From: Actinomycetes bacterium
Lineage (GTDB): Bacteria; Actinomycetota; Actinomycetes; Mycobacteriales; Mycobacteriaceae
DNA: 64,000 nucleotides
Assembly (NCBI GenBank): GCA_023418505.1
Contig: JAEZZR010000017.1
Span: 62,001 to 126,000 of the forward strand
Direction: 5' to 3'
Positions 27,002 to 36,377 of the stretch are shown piece after piece. A program made the position numbers and the translations under genes. The notes beneath the pieces were generated by a model. That model did not search any database and was not told the origin of the DNA. It saw nothing but the letters and a program-made list of their open reading frames with translations. Within the stretch, counting starts at the first letter, position 1. Each line of letters opens with the position of its first letter.

Positions 27002-28156
27002 TTGCACTCATCTATGGATTTCCTTGGTCGTATCCGCAAGCTCGACAGCTCGCTGCAACGCGGTCTGGACAATAGCTTCGCTCTGGTCTTCGGCGGAAAG
27101 ATCGTGCCTAATGAGCTGGAAGAATGCTTAAAGCAGGAAATTGAAGATTTCTTGATGCAAGATGCCAATGGTGTTTTCCTTGCGCCTAATTCCTTCCGCA
27201 TCGGGGTAAGCCAGAAGGATTTTCAGAATCTGAAAACCAACGAACCTCAGTTGCCAGCGCAGTTGACCGACCGTCTGAATCGGTACTGCCGCAACAACGG
27301 TTGGTCGCTTCCCGGCGAGATCACTCTGGAGATCCAAGAAGTATCCTCGCTGCACACTGGCCAACTAAAGACTGCAAGCCACTTCGACGAGCAGGCATCC
27401 GGCCGTTCGCAATATTATTCAGATGCGAACGACGAATCCGCCTCCGGTACCGAGGCTGGCTCCACCGATAGTGCTGCTAGCAATAACACATCCACTAGCT
27501 CAGCTGCAACCTCCGGCAGCCACATCGACGACTCTCAGTCTTACGAGCCACGCCCAGACTCTCAGCCCAGCCAGCCGTATACCGGCCAAGATCAGTCCGA
27601 CGCCGACCACAGCTACCCAGGCACCGATAGCTCCCAGACCGAATATGCCTACCGGGAACCCGAGGTACGCGAACCTGAAGTAGAAGTCTTTGGTACCGCG
27701 TCTCGTCCGGTTCAAGTGCCGGCTGCAGCGCAGGTTCCTCCGTCGTTAGCTACTTCTGGATCGGCGTCCTCCGCTCCTGTGCAACGCGAGGGCCACGAGG
27801 GATATGCGCAATACGACTCGGTGCCTTATGACTCCGTACCTTCCGCACACGTGCAGCAACCAACGCGTGGCACCACGGTGACGCTGCTGCTGCAAGATGG
27901 TTCGAACCGCCAATACGAGGTACGCCCGGGCTCCAATGTGATCGGTCGCGGCACGGCGAGCGATTTCCGCCTGCCCGATACCGGAGTTTCGCGCCAACAC
28001 GCGGAAATTACCTGGGACGGCCGGGATGCGATCCTCGTCGATCTGCATTCCACGAACGGCACCGTGGTCAATGATGGCCCGATTGAATCGTGGCTACTGG
28101 CGGATGGCGATGTGATTTCCATCGGCCATTCGGTGCTCGAAGTGCGGATTCGCTAA
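27002..28156 (+). CDS. fhaA: FHA-domain protein FhaA
   Basis: A 384-residue protein with an N-terminal DUF3662 domain (about 5-115, LDSSLQRGLDNSFALVFGG), a Ser/Pro/Gln-rich disordered linker (about 125-290) and a C-terminal FHA domain (about 295-384, GRGTASDFRLPDTGVSRQHAEI). FhaA binds phosphothreonine on PknB substrates and regulates peptidoglycan precursor export. TTG at 27002 lies four bases after AAGAAGG; ATG at 27014 is the alternative. First gene of the fhaA-pknB operon. Confidence 0.93.
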   Translation: MHSSMDFLGRIRKLDSSLQRGLDNSFALVFGGKIVPNELEECLKQEIEDFLMQDANGVFLAPNSFRIGVSQKDFQNLKTNEPQLPAQLTDRLNRYCRNNGWSLPGEITLEIQEVSSLHTGQLKTASHFDEQASGRSQYYSDANDESASGTEAGSTDSAASNNTSTSSAATSGSHIDDSQSYEPRPDSQPSQPYTGQDQSDADHSYPGTDSSQTEYAYREPEVREPEVEVFGTASRPVQVPAAAQVPPSLATSGSASSAPVQREGHEGYAQYDSVPYDSVPSAHVQQPTRGTTVTLLLQDGSNRQYEVRPGSNVIGRGTASDFRLPDTGVSRQHAEITWDGRDAILVDLHSTNGTVVNDGPIESWLLADGDVISIGHSVLEVRIR

Positions 28157-28172
28157 TCCTCTATAAGAATAG

Positions 28173-28209
28173 ATCCGCTAAACGTGCAACAATTACACCA
28201 GTAGCGGAT
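28173..28209 (+). promoter_or_regulatory. Stem-loop between fhaA and fhaB
   Basis: ATCCGCTA (28173-28180) pairs with TAGCGGAT (28202-28209) in the 128-base gap. There is no T tract, so it is more likely an RNA processing or protein-binding element than a terminator. Confidence 0.45.
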
Positions 28210-28284
28210 GTAGTTCAGCTGCAGATTTCTGGAGGAACTATTCGAGCTTGCTGTCAGGGCTATCAAATTTAGGAGGTCTGGACC

Positions 28285-28752
28285 ATGGAGGCGATAGTCG
28301 TCTTATTATCGCGGATTGCCGTGTTGGTGGTCATTTGGTTCTTCATTTGGATGACCATGCGCGCGCTGCGTGCCGATGCCAATAGCGCCTCCGGTTTGCG
28401 TCCGGTTCGTGCTGCGGCGCCTGTGGCTTCGCGTGGTGGGGTGTTCCACCGTAATCAGGTGCCTCGCCAGTTGTTGGTTACTGCCGGACCTTTGGCGGGT
28501 TCGCGGATGAACCTAGATAATCAGCGGGATATTTTGATTGGTCGCGCTGATGATTGCTCTTTTGTGCTTAACGACGATTTCGCGTCTGCTCATCATGCCC
28601 GCTTGCTACCTCGTGATGGCGAGTGGTTTGTGGAGGATTTGGATTCCCGTAATGGCACGTTCTTAAACGGGCAGCGGATTGAGCAGCCCGAAAAGCTTTC
28701 TCCAGGTATGGAAATCCGTATTGGTCGCACAACGTTGAGGTTGCAGCCGTGA
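28285..28752 (+). CDS. fhaB: FHA-domain membrane protein FhaB
   Basis: A 155-residue protein with one N-terminal membrane helix (about 4-26) and a cytoplasmic FHA domain (about 70-150: DILIGRADDCSFVLNDDFASAHHA and DLDSRNGTFLNG). FhaB (FipA) binds phosphorylated division and envelope proteins. A strong AGGAGG lies nine bases before the ATG. The stop overlaps the GTG start of pstP. Confidence 0.92.
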   Translation: MEAIVVLLSRIAVLVVIWFFIWMTMRALRADANSASGLRPVRAAAPVASRGGVFHRNQVPRQLLVTAGPLAGSRMNLDNQRDILIGRADDCSFVLNDDFASAHHARLLPRDGEWFVEDLDSRNGTFLNGQRIEQPEKLSPGMEIRIGRTTLRLQP

Positions 28753-30146
28753 GTTTTAGTTTGGATTACGCCGCCCTTTCGGATCGCGGTTTAGTACGCC
28801 AGAACAATGAGGATTCTGCTTATGCCGGCCCACGGTTGCTGGCGTTGGCTGATGGTATGGGGGGTCATGCTGCGGGTGAGGTTGCTTCGCAGCTGATGAT
28901 CGCGGAGATCTCAAAGCTGGATGCGGATCAGCCCGGCGCGGATCTGTTGGATACGTTGGCGATGTCTACTGCAGAGGGCAACGCTACGATTGCAGAAGAG
29001 ATCGAGATCAACGCCCAGTACGAGGGCATGGGTACTACGCTCACTGCTTTGCTTTTCGACGGAGACCGTCTGGGCTTGTGTCATGTGGGCGACTCGCGTG
29101 GTTATCTGCTGCGCGATGGGGAGCTCACGCAGATCACGAAAGATGACACATATGTGCAGTCTTTGGTGGATGAAGGCCAGTTGTCGCCGGAGGATGCTTC
29201 TACTCATCCGCGACGTTCGGTGATTTTGAAGGCTCTTACTGGCAATCCGGTGGAACCGTTTTTGCAGTACCGTGAGGTGCGCCGGGGCGACCGCTATTTG
29301 CTGTGCTCTGATGGGCTTTCGGATCCAGTTTCGCGCGATACCATCCGGGAAGTGTTAAGTACTGGTACTCCGGCGCAAGCTGCCAGTCGTCTGATTGATT
29401 TGGCATTGCGCTCTGGCGGTCCGGATAACGTCACCGTCGTTGTGGCTGACATCGTGCCCGATACTGCAGACGTACCTCAGAATCCAGCACTAGCTGGTGC
29501 GGTGTACAACAACGCCGAAGAATTACCTCGGCCCAATACCGCGGCAGCTCGTGCGGCAGCACTACGCCCGGCAGCGCAACAGCAAGTAGCGGTAACTACC
29601 GAACCATCACAGCCAGAACAACCCCGTAAAGGGCGCTGGCTAGTGATCACGGTGGTCGCCGCTTTGATCCTCGCAGTGGGTGCCATCGGCTGGTGGGGCT
29701 GGAATAAGAAAGAGAATATGTACTACCTGGCGGTCGACGATGGCCTTATCGTTGTCCACCACGGCATTGATGATTCGATTTTCGGTCGCAGCCTGAACGA
29801 ACACCACCAGTTCGTCTGTTTGACCGATGACAATCAGGTGCAACCACAGGATCCTTCCCTCAACCGGGAAGACATCAACTGCCACTTGATGAATATCGAA
29901 GACTTGGCTCCGTCGGCACGCTCTAAACTCACTGAGTTGCCTGCCGATTCTTATGATGAAGTCTCGGCACAGTTGCGTCGTCTAGCAGAAGAAGCACTAC
30001 CTGTGTGCCTCACTGTGGGCGACAACGGTGGTTCCAGCAACGGCAACGAGCGCACCACCACGCAAACGCCTGCACCCGGCGATAGTGGCACCGGTTCCGT
30101 GCCTGGCCAGAATTGCCGCGAACTACCCGCAGAGGCAGGTGAGTAA
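28749..30146 (+). CDS. pstP: PP2C-type Ser/Thr protein phosphatase
   Basis: A 465-residue PP2C phosphatase that reverses PknA/PknB phosphorylation. The catalytic domain (about 1-237) has DRGLVRQNNEDS, ADGMGGHAAGE, GDSRGYLL and GGPDNVTVVV, which hold the metal-binding aspartates. A membrane helix (about 296-318) is followed by an extracytoplasmic region of some 145 residues with two Cys, ending in a Thr/Gly-rich tail. GTG start, overlapping the fhaB stop by four bases. Confidence 0.94.
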   Translation: MSFSLDYAALSDRGLVRQNNEDSAYAGPRLLALADGMGGHAAGEVASQLMIAEISKLDADQPGADLLDTLAMSTAEGNATIAEEIEINAQYEGMGTTLTALLFDGDRLGLCHVGDSRGYLLRDGELTQITKDDTYVQSLVDEGQLSPEDASTHPRRSVILKALTGNPVEPFLQYREVRRGDRYLLCSDGLSDPVSRDTIREVLSTGTPAQAASRLIDLALRSGGPDNVTVVVADIVPDTADVPQNPALAGAVYNNAEELPRPNTAAARAAALRPAAQQQVAVTTEPSQPEQPRKGRWLVITVVAALILAVGAIGWWGWNKKENMYYLAVDDGLIVVHHGIDDSIFGRSLNEHHQFVCLTDDNQVQPQDPSLNREDINCHLMNIEDLAPSARSKLTELPADSYDEVSAQLRRLAEEALPVCLTVGDNGGSSNGNERTTTQTPAPGDSGTGSVPGQNCRELPAEAGE

Positions 30147-30148
30147 TT

Positions 30149-31483
30149 GTGGTTATGACTGGAACTGCTTCGGAGCCGGTAACCAAGCCACGGCGTACTG
30201 CTGAACTGTGGCTACTGATCCTTTCGATGGGGCTGACGCTGCTGGCTGTGTTGTCTCTAGAACTGGCGGAAAGCGAAACCATCACCCCCGAGCCGCTGTA
30301 TATCGTCGGTGGCTTTGCCGTGATCTTCGGTATTGCCCATGGTGTGCTGCGGTACTTTGCACCTTGGTCTGATCAGACGCTACTGCCAGTAGCGGCAGCG
30401 CTCAATGGTCTGGGTCTGGTAATGATTTATCGCCTTGACCTGGCTAAAGACACTAGCTTGGTGCGCAACCAGCTGATGTGGACCGTGCTTGCGATTCTGA
30501 TGTTTATCGCGGTGATTGTGCTGTTGCGCGATCATAAGTCACTGTCGCGCTATTCCTATCTGCTGGGCTTGGCTGGGCTATTCCTACTGGCCTTGCCTTT
30601 GGTCTGGCCATCGCCGGTGAACGCGGATGCCCGCATCTGGATTTCGCTCGGACCATTTTCAGTGCAGCCTGGTGAATTCGCCAAGGTCATGCTGTTGATT
30701 TTCTTCGCACAGCTATTGGTGAATAAGCGTTCGCTGTTTAACGTCGCCGGCAAGCGTGTGATGGGTATCGACTTTCCGCGTCTACGCGACCTGGGACCGA
30801 TCCTGGTGGTCTGGGGTATCGCCCTGGTGATTATGGCGCTGCAGAATGACTTCGGTCCGGCACTCCTGCTCTTCGGCACTGTGCTGGGCATGCTGTACAT
30901 CACCTCTGGTCGCCCATCCTGGTTGATCATTGGTTTGATCCTGGTAGCTATTGGCGGCGTTGGTGTGTATCAGGTGTCAGACAAGATCCAGGATCGTGTC
31001 TCGCACTTCATTGATCCACTAGCCAGCTTCGATTCCACGGGCTACCAGCTTTCTCAGGGTCTTTTCGGCATGAGCTGGGGTGGCATTACTGGCACCGGCT
31101 TGGGTCAAGGCTATCCACAAAACATTCCCGTGGCGCATTCGGACTTTATTCTGGCTGCGTTCGGTGAAGAACTAGGCTTCGTAGGCCTAGCAGGCATCAT
31201 TATCTTGTTCGCAATTCTGATTTCCCGTGGCTTTAACACCGCGATGCAGGTGCGCGATTCCTTTGGCAAGCTACTTGCTGCCGGTCTGGCTCTCACCCTG
31301 GCGATTCAGATTTTCGTAGTTGCTGCAGGCGTGACCAAGATGATGCCACTTACTGGCCTGACCACGCCGTTTATGTCCGCTGGTGGTTCTTCGTTGCTGG
31401 CAAACTACATTTTACTGGCGATCCTGCTGCGGATTTCGGACTCTGCACGTCGACCATGGACGGTAGGTGCCTCTGATGAATAA
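30149..31483 (+). CDS. rodA: FtsW/RodA-family peptidoglycan glycosyltransferase
   Basis: A 444-residue SEDS protein with about ten to twelve membrane helices. It polymerises lipid II with the class B PBP encoded next. Seen are DARIWISLGPFSVQPGEFAK, ALQNDFGPALLLFG, the FILAAFGEELGFVG loop and PFMSAGGSSLLANY. The start is GTG at 30149 or ATG at 30155. Its 3' end overlaps pbpA by eight bases (ATGAATAA). Confidence 0.94.
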   Translation: MVMTGTASEPVTKPRRTAELWLLILSMGLTLLAVLSLELAESETITPEPLYIVGGFAVIFGIAHGVLRYFAPWSDQTLLPVAAALNGLGLVMIYRLDLAKDTSLVRNQLMWTVLAILMFIAVIVLLRDHKSLSRYSYLLGLAGLFLLALPLVWPSPVNADARIWISLGPFSVQPGEFAKVMLLIFFAQLLVNKRSLFNVAGKRVMGIDFPRLRDLGPILVVWGIALVIMALQNDFGPALLLFGTVLGMLYITSGRPSWLIIGLILVAIGGVGVYQVSDKIQDRVSHFIDPLASFDSTGYQLSQGLFGMSWGGITGTGLGQGYPQNIPVAHSDFILAAFGEELGFVGLAGIIILFAILISRGFNTAMQVRDSFGKLLAAGLALTLAIQIFVVAAGVTKMMPLTGLTTPFMSAGGSSLLANYILLAILLRISDSARRPWTVGASDE

Positions 31484-32915
31484 ATCCATCCATCAAGTGT
31501 TGATATTCAGCTTCGTGCTGGTACTCCTGCTGCTGGTCAACATGACCTGGCTACAGGGTTTCCAAGAAGACAAGTACGCGAATAATCCGCTGAACAGTCG
31601 CCAATTCTTAGAGGATAAGCAGCGCCCGCGTGGTCAGATTTCCACTGGCGGTGAGGTGTTGGCGCGCTCGGAAAAAGCTGACGACGATTTCTATCACCGT
31701 TACTACGAAACCAACCCAGAAGCCTACGCAGCTGTGGTGGGTTACCTGTCTGATCAATATGGTTCTGCAGGCCTAGAGCGCTCGCAGAACGATATTTTGA
31801 ACGGCACGGATCCGTCGCTGTTTGCCTCCCGGGCTATTGACACTCTCACCGGTAAAGCCAACAGTGGCGCCAACCTGGAACTAACCTTGCTGCCCGAAGC
31901 GCAGCTGGCTGCCTACCAGGGGTTGGCTTCCCGCGGTTACGTGGGGGCTTCGGTGGCGATCCGTCCGTCGACAGGCGAAATCCTCGCCATGGCCTCTACC
32001 CCGTCGTTTAATCCGAACAACATTGCGCAAAACGACGAATCCGTGTGGCAAACGCTCAACGAAAACTCGAATGCGCCGCTGTTGAACCACACGACGCAGC
32101 GTCCGTTGCCACCTGGCTCGACGTTCAAGGTGCTCACTACAATCGCGGCGTTGGAAAATGGGGCGTCGCCAGATACTTCGGTGACCGCTGCTTCGCAGAT
32201 CACCCTGCCGAACACCAACACCACCTTGGAGAACTACGGCGGCCAGACCTGCGCTGGTGGCGGCACCACGACGTTGCGCACGGCTTTCGCACTGTCCTGT
32301 AACACCGCCTTTGCTGAACTAGCCGTCGATACCGGTGCGGATCCGTTGCGCGCCGTTGCAGAGCGCATGGGTATCGGCGAGACCTACAAGAACCTTGGCA
32401 TCGGCCAGGAACCATCCACCATCGGTGAGATCCCAGACGATGCGGCCCTGGCACAGACGGCAATCGGCCAGCGCGACGTCTCGTTCACGCCGCTGGACAA
32501 TGCTCTGATTGCTGCCACGATCGCTAACGACGGAGTGCGGATGGAACCGCACTTGATTAAGTCCGTAACCGGCCGTGATTTGTCCACGCTAAAGACGGTC
32601 AAGCCTAAGGAACTCGGCGAAGCCATTCACCCAGATACTGCTGCGATCATGACTGATCTGATGCGCGGTTCTGAGAACAACTCCGGTGGTAATGGCTCCC
32701 GGATCGCTTCGAAGACTGGTACCGCCGAACATGGCGAAACTCGCGGTGAATATGCTCCACACGTGTGGTACATCGCGTTCGCCCCTGATTCCGATGTTGC
32801 TGTCGCCGTAGTCGTGGAAAACGGTGGCGGGCAAGGCCAAGGTGCTACCGGCGGTAGTGTGGCCGCACCACTGGGCCGCGAACTGATTGCTGCTGTGGAA
32901 CAAGTAGGTCGGTAA
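31476..32915 (+). CDS. pbpA: Penicillin-binding protein A (class B transpeptidase)
   Basis: A membrane-anchored D,D-transpeptidase of 479 residues. After the N-terminal helix and a short non-catalytic domain, the catalytic motifs are STFK (SxxK), SCN (SxN) and KTGTAE (KTG). It works with RodA in cell-wall elongation or septation. The ATG at 31476 with GGTAGG eight bases upstream is preferred over a GTG at 31467; it overlaps the rodA stop. Confidence 0.93.
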   Translation: MNKSIHQVLIFSFVLVLLLLVNMTWLQGFQEDKYANNPLNSRQFLEDKQRPRGQISTGGEVLARSEKADDDFYHRYYETNPEAYAAVVGYLSDQYGSAGLERSQNDILNGTDPSLFASRAIDTLTGKANSGANLELTLLPEAQLAAYQGLASRGYVGASVAIRPSTGEILAMASTPSFNPNNIAQNDESVWQTLNENSNAPLLNHTTQRPLPPGSTFKVLTTIAALENGASPDTSVTAASQITLPNTNTTLENYGGQTCAGGGTTTLRTAFALSCNTAFAELAVDTGADPLRAVAERMGIGETYKNLGIGQEPSTIGEIPDDAALAQTAIGQRDVSFTPLDNALIAATIANDGVRMEPHLIKSVTGRDLSTLKTVKPKELGEAIHPDTAAIMTDLMRGSENNSGGNGSRIASKTGTAEHGETRGEYAPHVWYIAFAPDSDVAVAVVVENGGGQGQGATGGSVAAPLGRELIAAVEQVGR

Positions 32916-32917
32916 CC

Positions 32918-34213
32918 GTGGATCAGGCTACCTTGCAAAGATTAGTTGGCGACGGCCGATATACCATCGATCGGCTGCTTGGCCGCGGTGGTATGTCCAC
33001 GGTCTGGCTGGCTCACGATCGCCTGCGTGGTGAATACGTAGCAATTAAATTGCTGCACCAGGAGCTAAGCGACGATGCAGAGTTCCGCCTGCGCTTTGCC
33101 AACGAAGCCAAAGCCGCGCGCTCTGTCCACAGCCCAAACGTGGTCCGTATCGATGGGTTCGAAGAAACCATCAGTGGTGGGGCCGGAGCCTGTTACATCG
33201 TCATGGAATACATCCGGGGCGAGTCTCTTGCCAGCTTCTTGCGTCGTGAGCGACATCTAAAAGCGGATCTGGCACTGGACGTGATCGAGCAAACCGCACA
33301 TGGGCTTTCTGCTATTCACGCTGCGAATTTGATCCACCGCGATATTAAGCCGGGCAATCTGCTGGTTACGCCACGTGGCACGGTGAAGATTACGGACTTT
33401 GGTATTGCTAAAGCTGCCGAAGCTGTGCCGTTGACGCGCACGGGCATGGTCGTTGGTACGGCGCAGTATGTGTCGCCGGAGCAGGCTCAGGGACGTCCAG
33501 TAAGCCCTGCGACGGATATTTACTCGCTGGGTTGTGTGGCCTACGAAATGCTTACGGGCACGCGGCCGTTTACCGGTGATACGTCGGTGGCGGTGGCGAT
33601 GGCGCATATTAATAACGCACCGCCTCCCATGCCCCGGAGCATTCATCCGCATATCCGTGAGCTGGTGGGCATTATGCTGCGCAAGGATCCACGGCGTCGC
33701 TATGCGGATGGCCGGGAACTTGCTTCGGCGGTGCGGGTAGTACGTTCCGGTAACCGTCCGCCACAACCGGTTGGCGTGCAGCCGGCGGTACACCGCCAGT
33801 CCAATGCGGCGAATCCGGCAACTCACGAGCTTGGTGCAATGACCCGGCCACGCAATCCCGGCGCGGCACCTACTGGTGCTACAGGTGCGATGGCCCCGGG
33901 CAGTGCGGCGATGCCACAGATGCCGCCGATGCCTCAGGTGCCGCAGCGGGCACAGCGACGTCCGGTTCCAGCACCTCCGTTGCCTCCACCGCGGCGGCCA
34001 AAGAAAAAGAAGGCTAAATCCCCTGGTTGTTTAGCATTTCTACTGATGCTGCTGCTATTTTTAGGCGCAGTAGCTTTGGTGGCAACAGAATTAGAGCGCC
34101 GCGGTTTAGTTACTGTGGATCTGCCTGGTATTACGTCGATTGCGTATTCTTCTAGTACCTCAGCCATTGCCTCAATCCTGACGGCAATCTCGAACTACGG
34201 AGGAACGGTATAA
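32918..34213 (+). CDS. pknA: Ser/Thr protein kinase PknA
   Basis: A 431-residue receptor-like kinase. The kinase domain (about 10-270) has GRGGMSTVW, the Lys in VAIKLL, HRDIKPGNLLV and DFGIAKA. A Pro/Met/Ala-rich linker leads to a membrane helix (about 368-388) and a short external tail. It controls growth and division with PknB. GTG start two bases after pbpA. Confidence 0.93.
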   Translation: MDQATLQRLVGDGRYTIDRLLGRGGMSTVWLAHDRLRGEYVAIKLLHQELSDDAEFRLRFANEAKAARSVHSPNVVRIDGFEETISGGAGACYIVMEYIRGESLASFLRRERHLKADLALDVIEQTAHGLSAIHAANLIHRDIKPGNLLVTPRGTVKITDFGIAKAAEAVPLTRTGMVVGTAQYVSPEQAQGRPVSPATDIYSLGCVAYEMLTGTRPFTGDTSVAVAMAHINNAPPPMPRSIHPHIRELVGIMLRKDPRRRYADGRELASAVRVVRSGNRPPQPVGVQPAVHRQSNAANPATHELGAMTRPRNPGAAPTGATGAMAPGSAAMPQMPPMPQVPQRAQRRPVPAPPLPPPRRPKKKKAKSPGCLAFLLMLLLFLGAVALVATELERRGLVTVDLPGITSIAYSSSTSAIASILTAISNYGGTV

Positions 34214-34214
34214 C

Positions 34215-36377
34215 ATGTCCCACGATGCAGAACTACTCTCTGGCCGCTACCGGCTAGGTGAGCTTATCGGCGTCGGCGGCATGTCTGATGTCTTCCGCGC
34301 CGAAGATGAGTTGCTTGGTCGCTCCGTGGCAGTGAAGAAGATGCGGGCAGATTTAGCTCGCGACGAGAACTTCCTGGCACGCTTTCGTCGCGAAGCAAAA
34401 AACGCGGCTGTATTAAATCACCCCAATATTGTCTCGGTTTATGACACTGGCGAAACCGCAGGCCCGATGGGCACCATCCCGTTTATCGTGATGGAACTGG
34501 TTCAGGGTGAGACGTTGCGCGATCTTGTGCGTCGCGAAGGTCCGATGGAGATCCATCGTGCGGCTGCCATCATGGCGGAAGTGGTTGATGCGCTGGAGTT
34601 TTCGCACCAAGCTGGCATCGTGCACCGTGATATTAAGCCGGCGAACATCATGTTGACCAATACCGGCGCAGTGAAGGTGATGGATTTCGGTATCGCCCGC
34701 GCTTTGGGTGATTCCACCACGATGACGCAAACCGCAGCGGTGATTGGTACCGCTCAGTACCTATCGCCAGAGCAGGCACGCGGCCAGAATGCAGAAGCAC
34801 GCTCTGATATTTACTCCGCTGGCTGTGTGCTGTTCGAAGCGATTACGGGCCAGCCGCCGTTTACGGGCGAAACTCCGCTGTCCGTGGCTTATCAGCATGT
34901 GCAGGACGCACCGCCTTCGGTGGCTAAGTACTTACCAGCGTTGGATGCCAAGGAAGTACGCGCTATCGACGCAGTGCTGCTAACTGCGATGGCAAAGGAT
35001 CCGCTGGAGCGCTACGATTCAGCCGCTGATTTCGCCGAGGAGCTGCGCCGGATTGCACGCAAGGAAGTGCCTTTAGCTGCGCGACCCCATATGGGTCGTG
35101 CTGGGACTAAGGGCGCCGGAGCTGCAGGTGCCGCGGGTGCTGCAGCAGCTGGTGCGGCTGGCGCTGCTGGATTGGCTGGTGCCGCCGGTGCCGCCGGTGC
35201 TGCAGCGGGTAACGCCGATGATGCGCCTACCACTGCGTTCGCAAGCAGTGACTACGATTACGACGACTCCGACTTTGCTGGCCATGCCTATGATCAGCAA
35301 GCGTATGGCGGACAGCGTCGTGAAGCTCAAACGTATGCCCCTGGAACCGGGCAGCAACAGCAAGTACAGCCAAGTGGTGGCGCTGGTGAAGACACGAAGA
35401 AGAAGTCTGCCGGAGTGATTGCTATTTGGTCGGTACTGGCCGTATTGCTGGCCGGTGGGGTGGCTTTTGCGTCCTACCACTTGTTTACCGGTGAGACCGA
35501 GCAGCAGTCTGTTGCCATCCCGGAGGTCGCGGGTATGAATGCAACACAGGCGCAGAAGGCTCTGGAGGATGCTGGATTTGCGGTGACTCAGGAGTTCCAG
35601 CCGGATCCGGAAGTGCCACGCAACTTCGCAATTGGTACTGATCCGACCGTGGGATCTAATTTGGCGCGGGGCTCTAGTGTGACGCTGATTGTCTCTTCCG
35701 GACCCGAAATTACCGACGTCCCTGATGTGCGGGATCAACCTGCCGAAGATGCTCGCCGGATTCTGCAGGAAGCCGGATTGACTGTTGATCCGACGCTGCG
35801 TGAAGAGCCTCACGAAGAAATTCCGCGTGGCCACGTAATCGAACAATCGCCGGCGGCTGGTTCCCAGGTAAATAAGGGAACGCGGGTGACGCTGACTGTT
35901 TCCTCCGGTCTAGAGATGGCTACCGTGCCTGATGTAGCTGGCCAGTCGCTGGAATCTGCGCGCACCACTTTGGAATCCATGGGATTTGTGGTGCAGGTTA
36001 ACGAGGTTGATTCTGCGGAACCTGCGGGACGAGTTTTGCGGACGCCGCAGGCTGGTCAAACTTTGACGGTGGGCACCACGGTTGAGGTAGAAGTATCGCG
36101 CGGAAATCAGTTCCGGATGCCGAACTTGCGGGATAAAACCGTAGAGGAAGCCGACCAGATCCTGCGTGACGCTGGTTTCACTGGAACGATTCGCCAAGAA
36201 ACCCGCGATACGCTGAACCCCGCTCAGGTGGGACGCGTGGAATCGACGCAGCCACGACGCGATGCCATGGTGAACAAAGACAGCGAGATCACCATCGTGG
36301 TCTACCAACTAGGCATCAATCCGGGAGATAACGGTGAAGACGAAGGCCGCGGGATCCTAGATGGGTTGATTAACTAG
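34215..36377 (+). CDS. pknB: Ser/Thr protein kinase PknB with four PASTA domains
   Basis: A 720-residue kinase. The kinase domain (about 10-280) has GVGGMSDVFRA, VAVKKMRADL, HRDIKPANIML and DFGIARALG. An unusually Ala/Gly-rich juxtamembrane linker (about 296-336) precedes a Gln/Tyr-rich stretch, the membrane helix (about 402-423) and four PASTA repeats (about 432-705) that sense peptidoglycan fragments or lipid II. It starts one base after pknA and ends four bases into the convergent amidotransferase gene. Confidence 0.95.
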   Translation: MSHDAELLSGRYRLGELIGVGGMSDVFRAEDELLGRSVAVKKMRADLARDENFLARFRREAKNAAVLNHPNIVSVYDTGETAGPMGTIPFIVMELVQGETLRDLVRREGPMEIHRAAAIMAEVVDALEFSHQAGIVHRDIKPANIMLTNTGAVKVMDFGIARALGDSTTMTQTAAVIGTAQYLSPEQARGQNAEARSDIYSAGCVLFEAITGQPPFTGETPLSVAYQHVQDAPPSVAKYLPALDAKEVRAIDAVLLTAMAKDPLERYDSAADFAEELRRIARKEVPLAARPHMGRAGTKGAGAAGAAGAAAAGAAGAAGLAGAAGAAGAAAGNADDAPTTAFASSDYDYDDSDFAGHAYDQQAYGGQRREAQTYAPGTGQQQQVQPSGGAGEDTKKKSAGVIAIWSVLAVLLAGGVAFASYHLFTGETEQQSVAIPEVAGMNATQAQKALEDAGFAVTQEFQPDPEVPRNFAIGTDPTVGSNLARGSSVTLIVSSGPEITDVPDVRDQPAEDARRILQEAGLTVDPTLREEPHEEIPRGHVIEQSPAAGSQVNKGTRVTLTVSSGLEMATVPDVAGQSLESARTTLESMGFVVQVNEVDSAEPAGRVLRTPQAGQTLTVGTTVEVEVSRGNQFRMPNLRDKTVEEADQILRDAGFTGTIRQETRDTLNPAQVGRVESTQPRRDAMVNKDSEITIVVYQLGINPGDNGEDEGRGILDGLIN

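Noticed and set aside
35012..35233. Antisense Pro/Ala-rich gene
   Set aside because: It is the complementary reading of the Ala/Gly-rich PknB linker and has no ribosome binding site.
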